Assembly (NCBI GenBank): GCA_036260375.1
Contig: DASZZZ010000029.1
Location: 1 to 10,978 of the forward strand
Direction: 5' to 3'
Origin: DASZZZ01 sp036260375
GTDB lineage: Bacteria > Actinomycetota > CADDZG01 > WHSQ01
Length of the DNA stretch: 10,978 bases
Position numbers and translations under genes: made by a program. The notes beneath the pieces are model-generated. The model ran no database searches and had not been told where the DNA came from. It saw only the letters and a program-made list of their open reading frames with translations. Shown in pieces: positions 1 through 7,389 of this stretch; position 1 is the first letter of the stretch, and the number at the start of each line of letters is the position of its first letter.

Positions 1-487
1 CCGAGTCGTTGTTGGGCGTGAGGAAGCAGCCGATCTGGATCCCGTTGAGCTCCTTCGGCGGGTAGCTCGGCGGGACCGACATCACGATGCAGTCCTTGCC
101 GTGCTGCGACAGGATGTCCCAGACCGTCGGCTCCTTGATCGACCACGAGGTCGCGAACGAGAGCCCGTCGTAGGTGTTGTCCTTGCGGTTGCGGAAGCCA
201 TAGATCCCGAGCGTGCCCGGGTCCTTCGACGTCATCATGCACATCCACGCGGGCACCGTGATAGGGGGCGTGATCGACTCGAGGGGGCCGTAGACGCCGT
301 TCTCACGGAGCTTCGTGAGGTTCGGGATCTCGTCCGCGTACTCGTCGAAGATGTGCTCCGGCGGCGCGCAGTCGAGCCCGATGACCATCACCTTCCGCCC
401 GGCCTTCTTCTCGCCGATCGGCGCGACCGACGTAACGGTCTCTACGGCCGACTCCGCCTTCTTCTTGATCTTGTCCAGCAGACCCAT
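1..487 (-). CDS. AlkP-superfamily phosphohydrolase/phosphodiesterase (COG3379-like), 3' end cut off by the window
   Basis: The first 162 residues are visible and the rest lies beyond base 1. A basic, probably cytoplasmic N-terminus (residues 1-32) leads into a beta strand, VMVIGLDC, whose Asp39 is the expected first metal ligand. An ITVPAW segment follows, in which Thr77 sits where type I phosphodiesterase/nucleotide pyrophosphatase relatives carry the catalytic nucleophile. The stretch PNLTKLRENGVYGPL and the GIYGF motif near residue 94 are typical of the COG3379 'AlkP superfamily phosphohydrolase/phosphomutase' group. No signal peptide is seen. The ATG at 487 follows an AAGGAG that overlaps the TAA stop of sat, so the two genes are almost certainly cotranscribed and translationally coupled. 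The substrate is unknown. Context suggests a phosphate- or sulfate-linked nucleotide, but that is inference. The remaining metal ligands lie outside the window. Confidence 0.85.
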   Translation of the reverse strand, partial: MGLLDKIKKKAESAVETVTSVAPIGEKKAGRKVMVIGLDCAPPEHIFDEYADEIPNLTKLRENGVYGPLESITPPITVPAWMCMMTSKDPGTLGIYGFRNRKDNTYDGLSFATSWSIKEPTVWDILSQHGKDCIVMSVPPSYPPKELNGIQIGCFLTPNNDS

Positions 488-499
488 GCGCTGTCTCCT

Positions 500-1681
500 T
501 TACGCCTTGGCGCGCTCGGCCTCGATCAGGATGCGGGCGACCTCGGGACGCGAGAACTCGTGCGGCGGCTCCTGGCCCTCCTTGAGCATGTTGCGGACCT
601 GCGTCCCGGACAGGAACACGCGGTCCTCCTTGCCGTTGGGGCACGTCTTGTCCGAGCCCATCGCCTCGCACTTGCGGCAGTAGAACGAGTGCTCGAACTT
701 GAGCGGCCAGATGCCGAGCTCGGCCGGGTCGAACTTGTCGAACATCTCCTGTGCCTCGTACGTGCCGTAGTAGTCGCCGACGCCGGCGTGGTCGCGGCCG
801 ACGATGAAGTGCGTCATGCCGTAGTTCTTGCGGAGCAGCGCGTGCCAGATGGCCTCGCGGGGCCCGGCGTAGCGCATCGCCGCCGGGAACACCGACAGGA
901 TCACGCGGTCGTGCGGGTAGTAGTTGTCCATGAGGACCCCGTAGCACTGCATCCGCACCTCGGCCGGGATGTCGTCGCCCTTGGTCCCGCCGACGAGCGG
1001 GTGGATCACGAGGCCGTCCGTGATCTCGAGCGCGCACTTCGTGAGGTACTCGTGCGCGCGGTGGATCGGGTTGCGCGTCTGGAACGCGACGACGGTCTTC
1101 CAGCCGCGCTCGGCGATGCGCGCGCGCAGCTGCGCGGGGGTGAGGCGGTAGTCCGAGAACTCGTGCTCGAAGACGTTCTCGAGCACCGTGACCTCGCCGC
1201 CGACGCAGTGACGGGCCTGCGAGTAGAGGTACGCGACGCCCGGGTGCGCGTCGTCGGTCGTGCGGTACGTCAGCTCCGCCTCGCGCGCGACGTCGGGCTC
1301 GAAGACGTCCTCGACGTCGATCACGGCGACCGGCCGGCCCTCGTGCACGATCGCGGCGCGCCCGCCGCCGCCGAGCGCGGCGACCTCGTCGTCGGTCGCG
1401 GACAGCGTGATCGGCAGGCTCCACGGAAGCCCGCTCGAGAGCCGCATCTCCGCGACGACCGGCTCGTAGTCGGCGCGCGTCATGAAGCCGCGGTTCGGCG
1501 ACACCGCGCCGACCGCGAGCAGCTCCAAGTCGGACAGCACGCGCCGCGACTTGGCCTCGATCGCCGGCAGGCTCGCGGCCTCGTCGGCGAGCGCGCGCGC
1601 CTCGTCCCCCGTCGCGGCGCGCAGCTCTAGCGCTCCGCCGTGAGGTGGGAAGCCGGGGACGTCCTTGACCGTGCTCGGCAT
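500..1681 (-). CDS. sat: Sulfate adenylyltransferase (ATP sulfurylase)
   Basis: Converts sulfate and ATP to adenosine 5'-phosphosulfate (APS) and pyrophosphate, the first step of sulfate activation in the cytoplasm. The protein has 393 residues, the usual size for the single-chain Sat family, unlike the CysD/CysN heterodimer. An N-terminal PUA-like domain (about 1-165) precedes the nucleotidyltransferase domain. Visible motifs are QTRNPIHRAH (201-210, QxRNP and HxxH type), GRDHAG (295-300) and LSGTQVR (357-363). A Cys cluster (C335, C338, C347) matches the zinc site of bacterial Sat. There is no C-terminal APS-kinase domain. The ATG at 1681 is preceded by GGGAGGAG (1686-1693). The frame stays open far upstream, but only because the DNA is GC-rich, and homology starts at this ATG. 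It is first in a probable operon with the AlkP-family gene. A long leader with a hairpin upstream suggests RNA-level control. Confidence 0.96.
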   Translation of the reverse strand: MPSTVKDVPGFPPHGGALELRAATGDEARALADEAASLPAIEAKSRRVLSDLELLAVGAVSPNRGFMTRADYEPVVAEMRLSSGLPWSLPITLSATDDEVAALGGGGRAAIVHEGRPVAVIDVEDVFEPDVAREAELTYRTTDDAHPGVAYLYSQARHCVGGEVTVLENVFEHEFSDYRLTPAQLRARIAERGWKTVVAFQTRNPIHRAHEYLTKCALEITDGLVIHPLVGGTKGDDIPAEVRMQCYGVLMDNYYPHDRVILSVFPAAMRYAGPREAIWHALLRKNYGMTHFIVGRDHAGVGDYYGTYEAQEMFDKFDPAELGIWPLKFEHSFYCRKCEAMGSDKTCPNGKEDRVFLSGTQVRNMLKEGQEPPHEFSRPEVARILIEAERAKA

Positions 1682-1685
1682 GGCT

Positions 1686-1693
1686 CTCCTCCC
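1686..1693 (-). promoter_or_regulatory. Ribosome binding site of sat
   Basis: GGGAGGAG on the minus strand lies 4 nt (about 6 nt from the GGAGG core) before the ATG at 1681. It fixes the sat start, although the reading frame is open for more than 500 codons upstream. Confidence 0.8.
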
Positions 1694-1756
1694 GCAGTGT
1701 GACGTGGGCCGTCGATCGAGGCAGGGGCGCTCGCCGGGGCCGTAGCCCTCCGGGCG

Positions 1757-1782
1757 CACTCCTATAACACTCCGACCATAAC
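1757..1782. repeat. Short tandem repeat in the sat leader, possible operator
   Basis: On the plus strand, CACTCC followed by TATAAC (1757-1768) is repeated as CACTCC then GACCATAAC (1768-1782). The two AT-rich ATAAC cores stand out in very GC-rich DNA, and the block lies about 75-100 nt before the sat ATG. It could be a binding site for a sulfur-responsive regulator or a second -10-like region (TTATAG on the minus strand). I see no convincing -35 for it and cannot match it to a known operator. Confidence 0.25.
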
Positions 1783-1819
1783 AGGCGGACGACACGACCG
1801 CCACTCGCGCCCGGACGCG

Positions 1820-1877
1820 AAAAAGCACCCGCCGAGCCTTCGTCCCGGCCGAGGCCGGTTTACGACTCAACGGGTGC
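1820..1877 (-). ncRNA. Candidate structured leader RNA / attenuator upstream of sat
   Basis: Read on the minus strand, GCACCCG (1877-1871) pairs perfectly with CGGGTGC (1831-1825). Two possible G-U pairs and a 5-bp helix (1868-1864 with 1838-1834) continue inward. A purine-rich internal loop follows, GUAAA (1863-1859) facing GACGAA (1844-1839). The hairpin is closed by CCGGC/GCCGG (1858-1854 with 1849-1845) around a CUCG tetraloop. Five U residues (1824-1820) follow at once. The helix plus U-tract looks like an intrinsic terminator, while the asymmetric loop is riboswitch-like. The candidate promoter at 1885-1914 would start transcription at the base of the helix. It could be an attenuator controlling sat. 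No alternative antiterminator pairing was identified, and I do not recognise the element as a known class. Confidence 0.45.
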
Positions 1878-1884
1878 GAACGAA

Positions 1885-1914
1885 ACGCTAGCCCGTCGGG
1901 TCGGGACCGCGCAA
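1885..1914 (-). promoter_or_regulatory. Candidate promoter of the sat operon
   Basis: On the minus strand, TTGCGC (1914-1909) and TAGCGT (1890-1885) are separated by 18 bp. This fits the actinobacterial housekeeping pattern TTGNNN with TANNNT. The predicted start, about 7 nt downstream of the -10, falls at 1878-1877, exactly where the hairpin begins. That gives a leader of about 197 nt before the sat ATG. Confidence 0.45.
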
Positions 1915-2038
1915 GGGGTCCGGCTCGGATTTCTTCGCGCCCCGCCGGTGTACGCGCCACGGCACAGAACGGCACCGGTCGTAGTTGTGCCGCTTGCAAC
2001 AGGAACGCCGACGGCGTGTCTCCGGTGGTTCGATCCGT

Positions 2039-2067
2039 TTGCCCGGCCCGGACCGCTGTGGCAGGAT
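2039..2067 (+). promoter_or_regulatory. Candidate promoter of the M23 peptidase gene
   Basis: TTGCCC (2039-2044) and CAGGAT (2062-2067) are spaced 17 bp apart and resemble actinobacterial housekeeping promoters. Transcription would start near 2074, leaving a 5' untranslated region of about 110 nt before the TTG start codon. Confidence 0.35.
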
Positions 2068-2169
2068 GCCAACGGTTGCTTCCCCGGATGGGGTCGTCGC
2101 GGGCGGCGTCGGGGAGGCCGGGGGGAAGGCCGGGTCTTCGCGGGCTCGCCACGGACCTGCAGCCGAACG

Positions 2170-2175
2170 AAGGAG
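2170..2175 (+). promoter_or_regulatory. Ribosome binding site deciding the TTG start of the peptidase
   Basis: AAGGAG lies 10 nt before the TTG at 2186. The signal peptide begins directly after that TTG, so it is preferred over the earlier in-frame TTG at 1985, which would add 67 residues of unlikely sequence. Confidence 0.75.
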
Positions 2176-2185
2176 AAACGAGCTT

Positions 2186-3325
2186 TTGCCTCGACGGATT
2201 GGTCGCGCGTCGCTCGCCGCCATTCTCTTGGGCACCCTTCTGATCCCCTCCGTCACGTCCCTCGCCGGTCCCGAGGACGAGCTCGACGCAACCGAGCGCA
2301 AGCTCGAGCAGCTCCGCGACGAGCTCGAGTCCGACAAGGCCGCAGCCGCGAACGTCAAGGACCGCATCGACCTCCTCAACTCGCAGATCGCGGAGCTCCG
2401 CCACGAGATCGCACGCCTCGACGTTCAGATCGCGCGCGTCGAGTCCGAGGTCCGCAGCGCCGAGGCCCGCATCGACCGGACGCAGGGCCGTATCGACGCG
2501 GTCGAGGGCCGCGCCAAGCAGCAGGCGATCTCGCTGTACAAGGCGGGCACGGCCGACGTGCTCGACACGCTGCTCGACGCGAACTCGATCGCCGAGCTCG
2601 ACGCCCGCGTCGAGATGCTCGACGTCGCGGCGCGCGAGAACGTCGGCGCGCTGGTCGAGTTCGGGCGTCTGAGGGCACAGCTGGAGCGCGAGTCGCGCGA
2701 GCTCTTCGCCCGCCAGCAGGAGCTCGACCAGGTCCGGTCGCAGCAGGCCGCCGCGATGGCGGCGCTCGAGGACCGCGAGCAGCGCCTCGCGGCCGACCTC
2801 GCCGAGCTCGAGGGCGACATCGTCAGCGCCCGGGAGCGCGAGGGCGTCCTCGAGAGACGAGCCGGCGAGCTGCGCCGCCGCATCCTCGCGGCACAGGCAC
2901 CGCCGTCGGTGACGCCGACGTCGAACAGCCCGCCTCCGGCGCCGTCCGGCCAGTCGTCGAGCGGGTTCATGTGGCCGCTCAACGGGCCGGTGACGTCCCC
3001 GTACGGGCCTCGCTGGGGCCGGATGCACACGGGCATCGACATCGACGGCTACAGCGGCCAGCCGATCGTCGCGTCGAAGTCGGGGCGCGTGATCCTGGCG
3101 TCGGCGTACTCCGGCTACGGCAACGCGGTCATCGTCGACCACGGCGGCGGCATCTCGACGCTCTACGGCCACATGACGTCGTTCGGCGTGTCGCGGGGTC
3201 AGTCGGTGTCGCAGGGACAGGTCGTCGGCACCGTCGGATGTACCGGCTCGTGCACCGGCGACCACCTTCACTTCGAGGTCCGGGTCAACGGGAGCCCCGT
3301 CGACCCGATGGGCTACCTCCCGTAG
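2186..3325 (+). CDS. Secreted coiled-coil M23 family peptidoglycan endopeptidase (EnvC/NlpD/RipC-like)
   Basis: Predicted to cleave peptide cross-links in peptidoglycan, or to activate another cell-wall hydrolase, outside the membrane. The 379-residue product starts with a TTG codon. Residues 1-27 form a signal peptide: a basic stretch, a hydrophobic AAILLGTLLIP core and an SLA-like cleavage site. A long, charged heptad-rich coiled coil runs from about 30 to 235. A Pro/Ser linker (238-259) connects to a C-terminal LytM/M23 domain (263-379). The zinc and catalytic residues look complete: H281 and D285 (HTGID), H329 (YGHM) and HLH at 360-362. Proteins of this layout usually work with FtsEX at division, as EnvC, PcsB and RipC do, but no ftsEX is in this window. 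It is monocistronic and convergent with groEL. A lipobox is absent, so it is probably released or wall-associated. Confidence 0.92.
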   Translation: MPRRIGRASLAAILLGTLLIPSVTSLAGPEDELDATERKLEQLRDELESDKAAAANVKDRIDLLNSQIAELRHEIARLDVQIARVESEVRSAEARIDRTQGRIDAVEGRAKQQAISLYKAGTADVLDTLLDANSIAELDARVEMLDVAARENVGALVEFGRLRAQLERESRELFARQQELDQVRSQQAAAMAALEDREQRLAADLAELEGDIVSAREREGVLERRAGELRRRILAAQAPPSVTPTSNSPPPAPSGQSSSGFMWPLNGPVTSPYGPRWGRMHTGIDIDGYSGQPIVASKSGRVILASAYSGYGNAVIVDHGGGISTLYGHMTSFGVSRGQSVSQGQVVGTVGCTGSCTGDHLHFEVRVNGSPVDPMGYLP

Positions 3326-3437
3326 CCGAATCTCGCGTCACAAACCTCCGTCCGCGCGCCTCGTCCGCGCCGCGCGCTGACATCCTAGTGTGGCACGCGC
3401 CGGATGACGGTTGCCTGGGCGTCGCGCCCAAGACGCG

Positions 3438-3466
3438 CACAGGGGACCCGGTCCGGGCCCCCTGTG
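3438..3466. terminator. Shared bidirectional terminator between the M23 gene and groEL
   Basis: CACAGGGG (3438-3445) pairs perfectly with CCCCTGTG (3459-3466). An inner CCCG/CGGG helix lies inside, making a stable 29-nt hairpin. It sits about 110 nt after the peptidase stop and 30 nt after the groEL stop, between convergent genes, so it can serve both. U-tracts are weak on both sides, as is common in GC-rich genomes. The rest of 3326-3495 shows nothing else. Confidence 0.7.
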
Positions 3467-3495
3467 TTCGAGTAGCGGTTGTCGAGCGGCGCGCG

Positions 3496-5154
<1,659 letters not shown>

Positions 5155-5174
5155 GGATTCTCCTCGCTCGCGAA

Positions 5175-5200
5175 CGGCGCAGGGCGAGCGCCCTGCGCCG
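5175..5200 (-). other. Perfect hairpin between groES and groEL
   Basis: A 12-bp perfect inverted repeat (CGGCGCAGGGCG and its complement) with a 2-nt centre lies in the 72-nt groES-groEL gap, about 20 nt before the groEL start. In practice the loop would be four bases or more. It has no U-tract, so it is more likely an mRNA processing or stability element, or a weak attenuator, than a full terminator. Confidence 0.6.
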
Positions 5201-5226
5201 CAAGACGATGGATGCGGATGGTGGTC

Positions 5227-5532
5227 CTAGCCGACGATCGCGAGGACGTCGCGCGCCGACAGGATCAGCAGCTCCTCGCCGTCGACCTTGATCTCGGTGC
5301 CGCCGTACTTCGAGTACATGACCCGGTCGCCCTCCTTGACGTCCATCGGGATGAGCTCACCGGAGTCGCTGCGCTTGCCCGGGCCGACGGCCAGGACCGT
5401 CCCCTCCTGCGGCTTCTCCTTCGCCGTGTCGGGGATCACGATGCCCGACGCGGTCGTCTCCTCGCCCTCCGACGGACGCACGAGGATGCGGTCCTCGAGG
5501 GGCCGGATGTTGGTGGTAGTCGCAGTCGTCAT
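5227..5532 (-). CDS. groES: Co-chaperonin GroES (Hsp10)
   Basis: Heptameric lid of the GroEL chamber. The 101-residue product has the conserved IRPLEDRILV start of the fold (9-18). The mobile loop lies around 21-36, with the GroEL-binding hydrophobic triplet IVI at 31-33. The later YSKYGGTEIKVDGEELLIL segment is the usual C-terminal signature. The ATG at 5532 is preceded by AGGAGGT at good spacing. An in-frame start five codons upstream would translate through that Shine-Dalgarno sequence and is rejected. It is the first gene of the groESL operon, with CIRCE 31 nt upstream of its start. Confidence 0.98.
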   Translation of the reverse strand: MTTATTTNIRPLEDRILVRPSEGEETTASGIVIPDTAKEKPQEGTVLAVGPGKRSDSGELIPMDVKEGDRVMYSKYGGTEIKVDGEELLILSARDVLAIVG

Positions 5533-5562
5533 TCCTACCTCCTGCACGGGTACGGTCTGCTG

Positions 5563-5589
5563 TTAGCACTCCTGAATTCCGAGTGCCAA
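5563..5589. promoter_or_regulatory. CIRCE operator (HrcA binding site) of groESL
   Basis: TTAGCACTC, nine bases, then GAGTGCCAA on the plus strand matches the CIRCE consensus TTAGCACTC-N9-GAGTGCTAA with one mismatch. It lies immediately downstream of the groES -10 box, over the predicted transcription start. That is the classic position for repression by HrcA and release on heat shock. hrcA itself is not in the window. Confidence 0.95.
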
Positions 5590-5618
5590 GCCTACCCGCG
5601 ACCGGCCGCGGCGGTCAA
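5589..5618 (-). promoter_or_regulatory. Promoter of groESL
   Basis: On the minus strand, TTGACC (5618-5613) and TAGGCT (5594-5589) are 18 bp apart, a good vegetative-type promoter. The start point would fall inside the CIRCE element, so HrcA binding would block initiation. Confidence 0.7.
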
Positions 5619-5675
5619 CTGGCTGAGTGCGACGCGCTCAAGATCGCTGCCTGCCGTCGCGCCAAGCACGGCGCT

Positions 5676-5704
5676 CGCCGCGGCTCCGAGGAGCGGCCGC
5701 GGCG
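5676..5704 (-). terminator. Possible terminator hairpin after tsaD
   Basis: An imperfect GC-rich inverted repeat, CGCCGCGG-CTCC (5676-5687) against GGAG-CGG-CCGCGGCG (5690-5704), lies about 60 nt beyond the tsaD stop. A 14-bp palindrome, CGTCGCCGGCGACG (5709-5722), lies between it and the stop. Neither has a U-tract, so termination here is only plausible. Position between the tsa operon and the groESL promoter supports it. Confidence 0.3.
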
Positions 5705-5762
5705 CTCTCGTCGCCGGCGACGTCGGGCGAGACGAGAACGCGGCGACGCCGGCAATCGGTCG

Positions 5763-6836
5763 CTACACCAGCGGGAGGTTGGGATCGGGAGCGGCGTCGA
5801 GGCTCGTCATGACGCCCCGCCGCAGCATCGCGGTCCCGCACGCGGCGATCATCGCGGCGTTGTCGGTGCACAGCTCCATCGGCGGGACGTGGAGCGTGAG
5901 ACCGGCCCCCGCGCACGCCTCGGCGAGTCCCGCGCGCAGCCCCGAGTTGGCCGCCACGCCCCCGCACAGGAACACACGCGTCACGCCGGCGTGGCGCGCC
6001 GCGGCGATCGTCTTGGCGACTTGGACGTCTACGACGGCCTGCTGGAACGACGCCGCCACGTCCTCCACGACGACGGGCTCCCCGCGCGTCTCGCGGCGCC
6101 GCACGTAGTTGATCACCGCGGTCTTGAGGCCGGAGTACGAGACGTCGAAGCCGTCGCCGAGCATCGCGCGCGGGAAGTCGATCGCCTTGGGGTCGCCGAG
6201 CAGCGACAGGCGGTCGATCTCCGGCCCGCCCGGATAGTCGAGCCCGAGGAAGCGCGCAACCTTGTCGAACGCCTCCCCCGCGGCGTCGTCGATGGTGCCG
6301 CCCATGACCGTGTAGTCGCCGTCGCCGCGCGCGTGGACGAGCAGCGTGTGCCCGCCCGAGATCACGAGCGCGACGGCCGGGAACGCGGCGGTGGGGTCGG
6401 CGAGCAGCGCCGAGTACACGTGCGCCTCGAGGTGGTTGACGCCCACGAACGGCACCCGCAGCACCGCCGCGAACGACTTCGCCTCCGCGACGCCGACGAG
6501 CAGCGCGCCGATGAGGCCGGGGCCCAGCGTCGCCGCGACCGCGTCGAGGTCCCAGAACGTCGTGTCGGCGCGCCGGAGCGCCTCTCCGACCGCCGGCGTG
6601 AGCGCCTCGACGTGCGCCCGCGCCGCGATCTCCGGCACGATGCCGCCGTACTCGCCGTGGAGCTCGCCCTGCGACACGATGACGTTCGAGAGGATCTCCC
6701 GGCCCCCGCGCACGACCGCGGCCGACGTCTCGTCGCACGACGTCTCGATCCCGAGCACGAGCGTGGTCTCGTCCCAGTCGCCGAGCGGCCGGGCGCGCAC
6801 CGCGGTGCGAGGAGACGCCCACGCCTGGTCAGGCAT
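5763..6836 (-). CDS. tsaD: tRNA N6-adenosine threonylcarbamoyltransferase TsaD
   Basis: Transfers the threonylcarbamoyl group from threonylcarbamoyl-AMP to A37 of ANN-decoding tRNAs (t6A), together with TsaB and TsaE. The 357-residue protein has the ASKHA fold signature GIETSCDET (29-37). The metal-binding HLEAH is at 135-139 (H135, H139), followed by VISGGHT (158-164), VSYSGLKTA (232-240) and the C-terminal TDNAAMI (324-330, D325). All expected catalytic elements are present. Compared with most relatives it has about 25 extra N-terminal residues. The ATG at 6836 is still preferred because GGAGG precedes it and it overlaps the rimI stop by 8 nt. The only nearby alternative, a GTG around residue 27, has no ribosome site. 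It is the last gene of the operon. Confidence 0.97.
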   Translation of the reverse strand: MPDQAWASPRTAVRARPLGDWDETTLVLGIETSCDETSAAVVRGGREILSNVIVSQGELHGEYGGIVPEIAARAHVEALTPAVGEALRRADTTFWDLDAVAATLGPGLIGALLVGVAEAKSFAAVLRVPFVGVNHLEAHVYSALLADPTAAFPAVALVISGGHTLLVHARGDGDYTVMGGTIDDAAGEAFDKVARFLGLDYPGGPEIDRLSLLGDPKAIDFPRAMLGDGFDVSYSGLKTAVINYVRRRETRGEPVVVEDVAASFQQAVVDVQVAKTIAAARHAGVTRVFLCGGVAANSGLRAGLAEACAGAGLTLHVPPMELCTDNAAMIAACGTAMLRRGVMTSLDAAPDPNLPLV

Positions 6837-7389
6837 CGCGGCGGCCTCCGAGCGCGGCGTCGACCTCGGCGCGGATCGCCGCGAGCCGCAGCCGGTAGTC
6901 GGTCGAGCGCACGGCGTCGGCGACCATGACGAGCGCGTCCTCGTTCGTCTCGACGTAGTAGCCGCGCCGCACGCCGGTCGTCGCGAACCCGAACTTCTCG
7001 TACATCGCCTGCGCCGTGCCGTTCGACACGCGCACCTCGAGCGAGACGGTGTGCGCCCCGCGCGCGATCGCCTCGGTGACGATCGCGAGCAGCAGGCGCG
7101 TGCCGATCTTGAGCCCGTGCCACTCGGGGTCGACGGCGATGTTGGTCACGTGCGCCTCGGTCGCGGCGAACATCATGCCGGCGTAGCCGACGACCTCGCC
7201 GCGGTGGCGCGCCACGAGGTACGAGCGCGATCCGCGCTGCGACAGCTCCGACAGGAACAGCGACGCGCTCCACGGGCGCGGGTAGACGCGGCTCTCGATC
7301 GACAGGATCTTGCGCAGGTGTCGGCGCCGCATGCGCGTGAGCTCGATGTCCGGGACCAGGGGCTCGGGACGGCGGGCGAGGGCGGTCAT
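6829..7389 (-). CDS. rimI: GNAT N-acetyltransferase, RimI-type
   Basis: Probable ribosomal-protein S18 alanine N-acetyltransferase or a broader N-alpha-acetyltransferase using acetyl-CoA. The 186-residue product has a single GNAT domain (about 14-160). VTNIAVDPEW (81-90) forms beta4, and KIGTRLL (94-100) forms the acetyl-CoA loop. The E118 region (SLEVRVSN) and Y130 in AMYEKFGF match the catalytic Glu and Tyr of RimI. In the acetyl-CoA loop the first Gly of the usual RGIG motif is replaced by Lys94. The chosen ATG overlaps the tsaB stop as ATGA. An in-frame start 10 codons upstream has no better ribosome site. Placement between tsaB and tsaD is the common bacterial arrangement and supports the name. 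The 25 C-terminal residues (about 162-186) are a helical extension. Confidence 0.88.
   Translation of the reverse strand: MTALARRPEPLVPDIELTRMRRRHLRKILSIESRVYPRPWSASLFLSELSQRGSRSYLVARHRGEVVGYAGMMFAATEAHVTNIAVDPEWHGLKIGTRLLLAIVTEAIARGAHTVSLEVRVSNGTAQAMYEKFGFATTGVRRGYYVETNEDALVMVADAVRSTDYRLRLAAIRAEVDAALGGRRDA

Larger units (their letters stand above)
1682..2185. other. Divergent intergenic region between sat and the M23 peptidase gene
   Basis: These 504 bases separate two genes transcribed away from each other, and I find no convincing protein gene in them. The half nearer sat holds its Shine-Dalgarno sequence, an ATAAC-containing tandem repeat, the hairpin with U-tract and a candidate minus-strand promoter. 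The half nearer the peptidase holds a candidate plus-strand promoter (2039-2067), a CCCC-GGAT-GGGG hairpin near 2083-2094 and a G-rich stretch (about 2095-2145). Frames open across the region show no recognisable protein. Confidence 0.7.

Noticed and set aside
101..1630. Open frame of about 509 codons on the plus strand
   Set aside because: It is antisense to sat and the AlkP-family gene, with no recognisable domain.
1700..1800. Cysteine-rich attenuation leader peptide before sat
   Set aside because: An open frame exists, but it has only scattered cysteines, is in frame with sat and has no separate stop, so it is not a leader peptide of the known actinobacterial type.
1820..1877. c-di-GMP-I (GEMM) riboswitch
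   Set aside because: The AAACC-hairpin-GGGACG part looks similar to one helix of that class, but the second helical domain and the spacing of the ligand-contact bases are not seen.
2060..2185. c-di-AMP (ydaO-type) riboswitch before the cell-wall hydrolase
   Set aside because: Expected from family context in actinobacteria, but the conserved GGGUGAAU-like core and its paired repeats are missing.
1682..3271. A 530-codon in-frame upstream extension of sat on the minus strand
   Set aside because: It runs antisense through the M23 peptidase gene, shows no family similarity, and the ATG at 1681 has a strong ribosome site and matches the normal Sat N-terminus.
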